Below, piece after piece: positions 55,307 through 64,000 of a stretch of 64,000 nt of DNA (position 1 is its first letter; each line of letters begins with the position of its first letter). Under the pieces are notes generated by a model that worked only from the letters and a program-made list of their open reading frames with translations, was not told the origin of the DNA and made no database searches. This DNA is from Symsagittifera roscoffensis (Eukaryota > Xenacoelomorpha > Acoela > Convolutidae): the NCBI RefSeq assembly GCF_963678635.1, contig NC_087062.1, positions 55,495,355-55,559,354 on the forward strand, written 5' to 3'. A program made the translations under genes and the position numbers.

Positions 55307-56195
55307 CAGTCGGAACATGCAGTGTTTTGCCCTGATACTAGCAATCTTGTTTCTCTTACTGGTCATTTTGTTTATCCTAACACTGATAAATGCCAAATGA
55401 TTTCAGTTGTTTAACAACAACTCTCAACATTGCTGAATTTCGGAAAAATTGATTTTTGTTCCGACTTTCAAAGAAGATGACGGAATGTTTGTGCTCGGGT
55501 TGTTTTTTTTCAGATAAATTTCGACTTTTTAACTGGTCATTTCATTCTGAGGCCAAACTGTGCACTGGATAGGAGCACGGATTTTTGTTTTCTTTTTCAT
55601 CTAAACTTATTGTTGTCTGAGCTTAAAATTAAAAAGACCTGTGATTATCTTTTGTAAAGTTATACAAGACTGCTCGTATCAGGGCGAAGCCCTGAATGTT
55701 CCGACTGCTTTTTAAGGTCTATGGAGCAGTAATAAAATGGAAAATTTAAATGTAATAAAGTAAAGTTAAAATTTTTTTTCTAAAAAGTTTGAGATTTTTT
55801 TGTGAAAACATCCCCCCACATGCCATATTTAGTACAAAGTGATAAATTTTGCTCCTATTAACAAATCAATTATGGCATTTAAGCTTCCTTGAACCAATTT
55901 GGAACGATTTTTAAGACGGATTGAATCTCGCTTATGCGTTAATAGCGCGAAATATGTCGCGCGTTAATTGTCCCAAATTGGCCAAAATGGCAATCTTTAA
56001 ACCCTCATAACTTTACGAAAAATGATCACAGGTGAAATATCTTTTCAAATTTAAGCTCAGGACAACAATAGCTTTCGAATGATGTAAGAAAACTCCGTCA
56101 AAAATGGCTTGTTAAAAAGTCGAAATTTGTCTGAAGAAAAAAAAAACCCACCCCGAGCACAAATATTCCGTTACTTTCGTATCGAAAGTCGGAAC
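55307..56195. repeat. Composite of dispersed repeat X with inverted fragments
   Basis: 55668-56195 is a full copy of repeat X (compare 17521-17995). Upstream, 55307-55352 is an inverted copy of its hairpin end and 55458-55540 an inverted copy of its other end (GTTCCGACTTTC... against ...GAAAGTCGGAAC at 56184-56195). Between them at 55548-55580 is a fragment of the MITE seen at 33491. The order of the inverted pieces shows this is not a simple palindrome but a rearranged or nested cluster. Confidence 0.7.
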
Positions 56196-56786
56196 AATAA
56201 TTACATCAATTATATTAAAAAGAGAAGTTAATGTAATCGCATTCTGTTAAAGTCTGTTTAACTGAAGCAATATTTGAATTAGACAAGAATCTTGATATGA
56301 TTTTGTTTGCCTACATTTGCTCTAGAAAACAACCTAGTACAATAAAACTCAATTGTCACCAATATTTGGTCACTACGAGTTTTTCTGATTTAATTTTTAT
56401 CAGTGTACAGTGCTGGTTCATTATCTGCAATCATCTAGAAATCATAGCTTTAAATGAATTTATTTGAAAACTAGTGACTATTCTCTCTAAACTCGTATAA
56501 TTGGAAAAATTTGTCGCTTGTTCATCAGTTACGCTCGTATACACGCAAACACAACGCTTGAAAGCCTAGAAATATGGTCAATTTAAGGTTTTCCCGCCGG
56601 GTTTGAAATGTTTTTCTTGTATTGCTCACTTTTACTTGTTTAAGAAAAATGAGAAAATTGGTAAATTAGCTGCTTTTGTGACAGAGCATTAACGCTACTA
56701 CAAGAAACAATTACAGGTGAAAAAAAATCAAATAGGAATGAAATGAGTCTCGGATTGTACCAGAAGTTAAGTGCCATTGCTGTTCA
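56196..56786. other. Downstream flank of the ion-channel exon
   Basis: No gene seen. It should contain the 3' untranslated region of the minus-strand ion-channel gene. I could not find a clear AATAAA on the minus strand close to the stop codon. Confidence 0.4.
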
Positions 56787-57372
56787 CTAAAGATTCCATG
56801 ATATCACACACCAGTAGATGACGTTGAATATAAAAAATGAGGTGGGGAATATCCAACGTGCCATCATGTCTATCTTGGCTGATTTCATGCTTGTGGGGTC
56901 CGGTCCCGGTCGCCTGGTGGCAGCCCAAGACCGGTTGTTATAAAACTCACTTCGGTCGCTATTCATTGGAATCCCTTCCGCATTTTGGAAGTTTCCGTTG
57001 TTAGTCACGCGGTGATGGTTCGCCATGGGGCTGTGACTCTTGCAATTGGTGGATTCGTTATGGTAGTTCTGGACGCTGTTATTGTTTGTGAGTAACGTGA
57101 CTCTTTCTTTCTCGGGTGGGTCGCAGTTGGAACAGTTGTGATGTACGATGCCACTTCCCCGCTCGTCGGTGTTTCGATTGAGGTAGCGACCGAATGGATT
57201 TCCGATATCTGAGGTGGTTCGGTAGTTGGACACTGTTGTTGCGGATGCATTGCGGAGGGCGGCCTTGTTGTAGGAGTTGAGTTCCCGCTGGTTCCAGTAG
57301 TCCGCTAGGGCAAACTCGAGGAGGGAGAGGATGACGAAGGAGAAGCAAACCCACACGTAGATGTCTATCGCA
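56787..57372 (-). CDS. Cys-loop ligand-gated ion channel, terminal exon (TM3-TM4)
   Basis: A host gene fragment. After a 3' splice site (TTCTAG, exon starting at 57372 in phase 2) the exon encodes AIDIYVWVCFSFVILSLLEF, the third membrane helix of the GABA/glycine/glutamate-gated anion channel class. It is followed by a hydrophilic cytoplasmic loop of about 130 residues with Asn/Ser-rich sequence, then KIDMMARWIFPTSFFIFNVI, the fourth helix with the family's conserved ID..AR..FP..FF.FN pattern, and a stop shortly after. Such channels form pentamers that pass chloride when a transmitter binds. The ligand-binding part and TM1-TM2 must lie in upstream exons, not seen here; an inverted-repeat element and a LINE occupy the next 6 kb. 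The exact subfamily is undetermined. Confidence 0.88.
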
Positions 57373-58350
57373 CTAGAACGAAAGTACAAATTAAAGAAAC
57401 CATTTGAGTAGAAGGCGAAATTATGAGACCGAGACTATGAGCTGTCAATCTGTGAGCCCTTCAGCTCATTAAAGAAACGCGACTGTTATCTAGTTGATAC
57501 CTTCCGCGTTCGCAATCACTTTTGATTCACTCGCCTCAATCTTTTGAAGCACCAAAAAGTGACCAAAAATATTGTTAAGATCAAGCTACTGCAAATAAGC
57601 ATCAAATAGGGTCGCAAGGGATATATCGTATTAAAGCTTTTAAGAAAAATTTTAAATCGTTGTCAAGGTCAAGAAAGAAAGTTTCGATATTTTGGGGATT
57701 TTAAATCATAAATATTTTTTCACAAACCTGTAAATTCAAAATAACCGCTTGGTTAAACATACCAGCTGCTACAAAATGGAATTATCATAATAAGTTAAGA
57801 ATCGACAACTGCACCGGCATGTAAATGTAGAAAAACAATTTGTACAATTAAAAATGAATAAAACTATACTAATCTTAGAAGAAAAAAAATCTCGAATGAA
57901 CTAATGGATCTGTCAATAGGATTTTTTTTTCGTGTATTTCTCTTAAAAAAACTTGAAGTTCAAATTTAATGAATCTTTATTGATTTTAATTATACAAACT
58001 GTATTTTTATATTTACATACCGGTGTAGTTGTCGATTCTTAACTTATTATGATAAATCCATTTTGTAGCAGCATGTATGTTTAACCAAGCGGTTATTTTG
58101 AGTTTACAGGTTTGTACAAAAATACATATGATTTAAAATCCCCTAAATATCGAATCTAAATTTTTTTTAGCTTTAGCTTTTACAACTATTGTTTACTACA
58201 GATTTCTTTCCCCAATTTGTCTTTAGAAATTTGTTTTGTTTTATTTGCTTTGTGAGTTTGTTTAGTTTCACAGGTACTCTGTTATAAATAAACTGCCTAC
58301 CATTTTAGTTTTTCTCTTTATGTTTTTACTCATCAAACATTCTAGTCAAG
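57373..58350. other. Intron of the ion-channel gene, with a foldback element
   Basis: Begins with the acceptor of the exon above (read on the minus strand). It holds the foldback element at 57678-58158; nothing else is recognised. Confidence 0.55.
57678..58158. mobile_element. 481 bp foldback element with about 150 bp arms
   Basis: The arms 57678-57828 and 58012-58158 are long, slightly diverged reverse complements, e.g. AAGTTAAGAATCGACAACTG against GTTGTCGATTCTTAACTTAT, and AACCGCTTGGTTAAACATAC against its inverse. The loop is about 180 bp, AT-rich and non-coding. A non-autonomous inverted-repeat transposon; the target duplication is not clear. Confidence 0.85.
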
Positions 58351-58859
58351 CTATGCAGGGTAATGAAAAGTTCGGCTGGTAAAACCTTACACTTGAGTAG
58401 TAGATCTCGTGCATGATCATGTTGTCTGCGGAGATAGTACTTTTTGACTCTCCCAAAAAGTTTGTCTGTTTATTCTGTTAGTTTGAGACATGGATAGATT
58501 TTGAAAAAATACTGAACTGAAAGATAAATGTGACAAGACTAATGATCTGAAAAACATAATTCTTGTTTTTAATGGTACCATGTGTCCAGCGCAGTATATT
58601 GACTTATTTGTTTAAACACTTATCCAATTCAGCTTAAAAAGTAAAATGTTTGTCAACTAAAACTCCAAGATAACTGGCATTTTCCTTTGCGGGTATTGTT
58701 TGTTCTTTATAAATAATTTTTTCTAAAGTATTTTCTTCTCAAAGACAATAAGTTCCGTTTTGTCAACCAAAAGGAGAAGTTTGTTTTCATTCAAATATTC
58801 ATGTACTTTTTCTAGTGTTTCGAGCCTTGAGGTTTTTAGGTCCTCAATTGAGTTTAATG

Positions 58860-60500
58860 TACATAAGATGTTGTATCATCTGTTAACTGCACTAAAATCA
58901 TGTTCCTGTTGATTTGGTTTTTAAAATCACTTACATAAAGAATGAAAACCAATGGTTCCAAAACAGAAGCTTGTGGAACGCCATGATTAAGTGCTATTCA
59001 GTCAGAATAATGATTTGTGAGCTTTATACATTAAGGAGGGTTCTTGAAAAATCATTCAGCAGCTTTGATGCATTATTGGAAGAAATATACATATCAACTT
59101 TTTCAAAGGAGATTTCATGAGAAACAGAATTGAAAGCTTTAGCAAGATCTAGAAAAAGTGCACTTGTTTTTCTTGATTGATCCATGTTTTCACAAACCAT
59201 TTCGCTAAAAATGATACTGCACCAGTCGCATTTTCGTTTTCCTGAAATTCAAATAGTCAGATGCTTAAAAACTAGTTTTGTTTGAAATATTCTATGATTC
59301 AGTTCAAAAGCTAGCGTTAAAAAACTTTTGAAAGCTTGTTTGTCCCGCAAATAGGCCTAAAATTTGATGCAACCTTTGTTTTAGCTTTTTTTAAAGACAG
59401 GGGTGATAAAAGCTTTTTTGAGAATTGAGGGAAACTGGTTTTGTTTTTTACTTTCGTTTTTTAGGAGTTGGAGGAGCCTTCCGATAGCAAGTTGCTGAAG
59501 GCGAAAAGCTTGTTTTCCCTTTGGCCCTGGAGATTTATTCAATGGTAACTTGTTTTTTGTAAATTCTTGTTCTTGTGATGCAATTTTTTTAGTTTTCGGG
59601 GTATATATTCACCATTAAAAATACCTAATTTTAAAAAACTTGATTTAAATGATTTGTTATTTCAGAAAAGTCTCTGATTTTTTTTTGGCCATCTTCCAGA
59701 TCTTTTTTGCTAAGATTTACTGACTCTTGGTTACTTTTTTCCCCATTTTTTCGTTTATTTTTTTGAAATCCCATTGTTCTCTACTGTTGGAAAGCTGCTG
59801 AAAATTTTCCATGTGATATATTTTTAAACAATTGCCTTTTTTAGTTGAACAAATTTCTTACCTTTTTGTACTCTCTGTGCGCTACCTCACAACCAGTGTT
59901 TTTCCAAATATTCAAATAGCTTTGTTTAGTGTTTAACAGAGTCATCAAAGGTTTATTAAACCAAGTTTTTTTGATTTTGGTTATCAGTTTTTGATTTATT
60001 GTTTTTGTGCAATATGGAGCATGCGCACTTATAACTTTTTCAACAATAAGTCCAAAGGCCTCAGAGTTTTCTGATTGCGAGGATTTTTCAAAGATTTCTG
60101 ACCAATCATAAACAGCGATTGAAGTTTTTTCAATTAAAATTATGCAAAACTCTTTTCTCGATTTCAATGATGTCATTTTTTGGTTTGCAAGAATATAATG
60201 TTTCATCTTCATATAGTGGTTTATGTTGAAAGACAATACGTACAAATTAACATAATTTATTTGGTTGTCGGAAAACGAAGTTTTTTCTTGAGCAAAACGA
60301 AAATGACTCAGAAAACTTTCTTTCAGCAGTCATGAGATCTTAACGATTATGCATTTTGAATGTTGAAGGAATCCAAATTTCAACACCTCATTTTAGGCCT
60401 GTGCATTTTGAGCATGGAAGATGAACAAAATTATGCCTTGAGTTAAAAAAGTATTTCCTACTGTTTTGTTGTTGAGCCACGTTTCTGTTGCTACAACTAT
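58860..60500 (-). pseudogene. LINE ORF2: endonuclease remnant and reverse transcriptase
   Basis: ETWLNNK (about 60475-60494) is the endonuclease ATETWL-type motif; the rest of that domain is largely lost. 59841-60245 is the linker before RT (KKTWFNKPLMTLLNTKQSYL). Then NKSPGPKGKQAF (about 59520), NFRPICGTNKLSKVF (about 59345) and MDQSRKTSALFLDLAKAFNS (motif A, about 59130-59190) follow. GVPQASVLEPLVFILYVSDF (about 58930) comes next, then LTDDTTS (about 58870), the YADD-equivalent with the first residue changed. Many stops separate these, so it is a pseudogene. Confidence 0.8.
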
Positions 60501-61015
60501 TGTCTTCATTGAAACTTCACATTAAAAAAATGACAAAACCTTATTATCTGTTTTGTACGCTACTGAAAATTATCAACCGAAATTTGACTGTGTTAGATTG
60601 CCTTTCAGTTCTCAAAAACTGTTCTTAAGATAATAGTTCTTGCAGGTCATGAAAGTTAACAAGATTCTCTTCATTGTATCCTGAGAGGACTAATTTGAAA
60701 TTTTTACGATACGCAAAAAACTTATGTTAAAATAAAACAAAATTATATACAGATTTAAATAAGACTGGTATTTGATTGTGTTAGTGTCCTTTAGCCGAAG
60801 AACGTTTGAGTAGCTATAGTTTTGCAAAAAAGGTTGTTTTTGTTGTTCAACTCCTGAAATAAAACCACAAAAAAAAAGAAAAAAGCGGCGAAAAATGCAA
60901 ACTCATCAACTGACAGTAAAAACTGAAAATCAAGCGTCCTTTGGTTTGCGAAATGTTTTCCGCGCTTTTATTTCAGCATTGAAAATGCTTAGGCCGTTAT
61001 TAGAAAAACAGCTAC

Positions 61016-61830
61016 TTAGGTTTCCACTAGTAATTGAAAACCACTAGCCTTTGGTTGCACTCCGCTGAAACAAATGTTAGTAGGTATTAGATTAGTTTTC
61101 ACACACTCAACTTTTGACCAGCGAAATGTACCATCCATTTCCAAACACATATTTTCCAGAGCATCGTTGAAGATGTTTATTTCAGTGTTGTTTTGATTTC
61201 TGCCTAAAGAACCGTTTTTCACAGAAGTTATATTGCATACTGCAACTCTATGAGGCTCAAATTTTCTCAGCAGTTTGGAGAAATTTTTCACAAGAATTTT
61301 TTCGGGTTAGTCCCCCATCAAAGAATTATGTCCGACATTCATAACAAGCGTTTCAACTTTTGTTCGATAAGCATATATGTCAACAAAATTATTTAAGTAA
61401 TTTATAGTAGCCAATGAATAAGAATGTATTGCGGTTAGTAGCCCAATGTCCTGTTGGTTAATTTTTTGCTATGAGTTGTCCATTTTTTTGAGGTTTTTTG
61501 CAAACTGAGGGACGATTTGGGCTGAAACTTATCATTGAAATGTTGAAATGTTGGATACTCTTCTTGCTGTTTTTGTTCTAGTAATTTGTCAATTAATTTT
61601 TCAGTTTGTTTTCAGAAAAATTATACATCTTTTTCCAGTCTTGTGATAGCTTACTGGTGATGTTATAGCTTCTGTTGTTGTTGTAGACGCGATTCTTGTA
61701 GTTGCACTTGCGTTTTCAAAATGGTTTCTTCATGGACTAGCTTCTGATTTCTTTCTTCCTCTAGCATTTTCTGTAATTTTTTAGCCTCTAGAAGTAGGTC
61801 TGCTTTGTTCATGTTTGCTAGGCAAGCCAT
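61016..61830 (-). pseudogene. LINE ORF1, copy 1: coiled coil plus SGNH-hydrolase-like domain
   Basis: ATG at 61830-61828 begins MACLANMNKADLLLEAKKLQ, a coiled coil through about residue 55, ended by a stop (QQQQKL*). In later frames are MNVGHNS (like the G.N block of SGNH esterases), AVCNITSVKNGSLGRNQNN and a C-terminal SGVQPKASGFQLL, where block V normally has HP; here the catalytic His is Gln. LINE ORF1 proteins with such an esterase-like domain are known in CR1-type elements and bind element RNA. Confidence 0.6.
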
Positions 61831-62515
61831 GGTTTTGTTGAGTTACCATTTTTTGTTGTTTCAAATTTTTTTGAACTGAAATCAACCAGCAGCATTTTTT
61901 TTGCTCGTCAATATATGTATAAAAAAATCTCACATTTATTTGATTTGTAAGCTTTATATCATCAGAATGTATTCTATAACCTCCGGGTTATATAAGCAAA
62001 CTTACATGTTTGTCAAAAAAAACCTTTTTGTGTGAAGAGTGAAAAAGTTCAGTCTTTCTTTGTCGAGTTATTTTTCTTAGCAACGCCGCGTTGAAAGTAA
62101 ATTAGTTACATTTGGGCTACTTAAGCTAAAACTAAAAAACTTAGAGAAACTGGCATATTTTTTGAACCCATATCCCCGCTAATAACAAAAACAAGCGGAA
62201 ATCAAGTTTAGAAAATCCAATCAGATATTTTTGAAAAACTTGATTCGAGATTTTATAAAAATAAGACTGGTATTTGATTGTGTTATTTTCCTGTAATGGA
62301 CGAACGTTTAAGTAAATAACGTTTTGCAAAAACGGGTTGTTTTGTTGTTCAATTCCTGAACTAAAACCACAAAAAAATGAAAAAGCGGCAAAAAAGGCAA
62401 ATTCATCAACTGACAGTCAAAATTGTGAGTCAAACGTCCTCTGGTTTGCGAATTGTGTTCCAAGGTTTAATTTCAGCATTGATAATTGTTCGACCGTTTT
62501 TAAAAAAATAGCCTC

Positions 62516-63340
62516 TTATATTTCCACTAGTAGTTGAAACCCACTGGCTTCTGGGTGCACTCCGCTGAAACAAACGTTAGTAGGTGTTAGATTAGTATTC
62601 ACACACTCAACTTTTGACCAGTGAAATGTACCATCCATTTCCAAACACCTGTTTTCCAGAGCATCATTGAAGATGTTTATTTCAGTGTTGTTTTGATTTC
62701 TGCCAAACGAACCGTTTTTCACAGAAGTTATTTAGCAAATTGCAACTCTATGAGGCTTGAAATTTTTAATGGATTTCTCAGCAGTTTGCCGAAATTGTTC
62801 ACAAGATTTTTTTCCGGTTAGGCCCCCATCAAAAGAATTATGTCCGACATTCATAAGAAGCGTTTCAAATTTTGTTCCATAAGTATATATGTCAACAATA
62901 CTATTTACGTCATTTATAATAGCCAATGAATATGAATGTATTGCGTCTAGTAGCCCAATATCCTGTTGAATAATTTTTCGCTATGAGTTGTGCGATATTA
63001 TGGAGTTTTTTGCAAACCGAGGGACAAGTTTGGGCTGGACTTTGTCATTGAATTGTTGAAATGTCACATACTCTTTTTGTTGTTTTTGTTCTAGTAATTT
63101 GTCAATTAATTTTTCAGTTTGTTTTCAGAAAAATTATACATCTTTTTCCAGTCTTGTGATAGCTTACTGGTGATGTTATAGCTTCTGTTGTTGTAGACGC
63201 GATTCTTGTAGTTGCACTTGCGTTTTCAAAATGGTTTCTTCATGGACTAGCTTCTGATTTCTTTCTTCCTCTAGCATTTTCTGTAATTTTTTAGCCTCTA
63301 GAAGTAGGTCTGCTTTGTTCATGTTTGCTAGGCAAGCCAT
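62516..63340 (-). pseudogene. LINE ORF1, copy 2
   Basis: ATG at 63340-63338, with the same coiled coil. The SGNH-like part reads LLMNVGHNSFDGG and ends SGVHPEASGFQLL, so the block V His is preserved here while it is lost in copy 1. The frame is interrupted near the middle. Being 5' of copy 1 on the minus strand, it is the outermost ORF1. Confidence 0.6.
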
Positions 63341-63815
63341 GGTTTTGTTGAGTTACCATTTTTTGTTGTTTCAAATTTTTGTCTAATTGAAACCAACCGT
63401 CAGCTTTTTTTTGCTCGTCAATTTATGTATAAATAAATCTCACATTTACCTTATAGTTAATTATTATAATATTGAGTAGAAGCCAGTCTTGATTGACTTA
63501 ATCTTATTTGTTGATTTGTAAACTTTATATCATCAGCATGTATTCAATAACCTCCGGGTTTTATAAGCAAACTTACATGTTTGTCAAAGAAAATCTCTTT
63601 TGTGTGAAGAGTGAAAAAGTTCAGTCTTTTTTCGTCGAGTTGATTTTCTTAGCAACGCCGCGTTGAGAGTAAAATGGTTACGTTTGGGGTACTTAAGCTA
63701 CAGCTAAAAGGCCGAGAGAAACTAGCATATTTTTTGAATCCCTTTCCCCGCCCATAATAAAAACAAGCGGAAAATAATTTTAGAAAAACCAACCAGATAT
63801 TTTTGAAATTTTGAT

Positions 63816-64000
63816 TCAGGATTTTAGTATTTGAAAATCATTTGTACGAAGCTGGATGTAGTAAGAACAATCTAAGCATTTTACACAGCAACCGGTAGTT
63901 CTTGTTTTTTTTCCCTGCCTGTGTCAGTTACTTTTTGGCACAGTTATTAATTCAGAACTGCACATTTTCGGGAGAACTGCATCATTTAAGAGTTCTGTAG
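63816..64000. other. Window end, nothing recognised
   Basis: About 185 bp of unassigned sequence beyond the LINE 5' duplication. Confidence 0.4.

Larger units (their letters stand above)
58350..63815 (-). mobile_element. Degenerate LINE, CR1/L2-like, with duplicated 5' region
   Basis: Minus-strand order: ORF1 twice, then endonuclease remnant, then reverse transcriptase. The RT motifs and SGNH-type ORF1 place it near CR1/L2-type LINEs, a judgement by motif only. Stops and frameshifts are frequent, so it is dead. The 3' end is not sharply defined. On the plus strand it lies in what should be an intron of the ion-channel gene, in the same orientation as that gene. Confidence 0.8.
60752..63815 (-). 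repeat. Tandem duplication of the LINE 5' region, unit about 1.5 kb
   Basis: Unit 1 is about 60752-62258 and unit 2 about 62262-63815. Both begin (plus orientation) with AATAAGACTGGTATTTGATT and contain ORF1 and its upstream region; they are highly similar but carry many substitutions and small indels. Confidence 0.8.

Noticed and set aside
56974..57354. Overlapping minus-strand frames in the ion-channel exon
   Set aside because: Shifted readings of the same exon; only the frame with TM3 and TM4 matches a family.
1..64000. CRISPR array, bacterial operons, ribosomal RNA genes
   Set aside because: No regularly spaced short repeats, no Shine-Dalgarno-linked gene runs and no rRNA-like sequence; the content is eukaryotic.

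Overview
The window looks like a transposon-dense, AT-rich stretch of an invertebrate animal genome. The evidence is one spliced host exon of a Cys-loop ligand-gated ion channel, short GT-AG introns ending in TTTCAG, several Ty3/Gypsy LTR elements, a CR1/L2-like LINE and many small inverted-repeat elements. A nematode is compatible with the short introns, but the phylum cannot be fixed from this sequence. Almost everything else recognisable is mobile DNA, and most of it is broken.

Layout. 1-1719: the 5' part of a Mag-like Ty3/Gypsy element (A, minus strand), cut by the window edge, with an intact gag. 4823-10870: a complete but degenerate Mag-like element (B, minus strand) with 258-259 bp LTRs and a GTAC target duplication. 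10871-20848: no convincing gene; degenerate long-period repeats, a possible tRNA-derived SINE, and a nest of three inverted-repeat elements at 18820-19904. 20849-32717: Mag-like element C1 and a second, 5'-truncated copy C2 created by a tandem segmental duplication that also copied about 300 bp of flanking DNA. 33028-35407: spacer with a 204 bp MITE and a 124 bp-period array that looks like a repeated 69 nt exon with its intron.

35408-54325 is the outstanding object: an 18.9 kb retrovirus-like Ty3/Gypsy element with 408 bp LTRs in which I see no difference and a TTAG target duplication, so it is young. It carries a leader with strong GTAAGT donors and a duplicated hairpin, a 155-aa basic ORF, a single 2740-codon Gag-Pol ORF (CCHC, protease, RT, RNase H, integrase all with their key residues), a 62-aa membrane ORF, a 378-codon ORF with no AUG, an 872-aa envelope-like glycoprotein, and a 601-aa ORF of unknown function joined to env by an ATGA overlap. 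A 78 bp intron with GTAAGT, TACTAAC and TTTCTTTAG follows directly after the last stop codon. This is the organisation of a complex retrovirus, with Gag-Pol from genomic RNA and the 3' genes from spliced RNA; the splicing itself is inferred.

54326-64000: an inverted-repeat element, the terminal exon of a ligand-gated ion channel (56787-57372, minus), a 481 bp foldback element, and a decayed LINE on the minus strand (about 58350-63815). Its 5' region, containing a coiled-coil/SGNH-hydrolase-like ORF1, is present twice in tandem.
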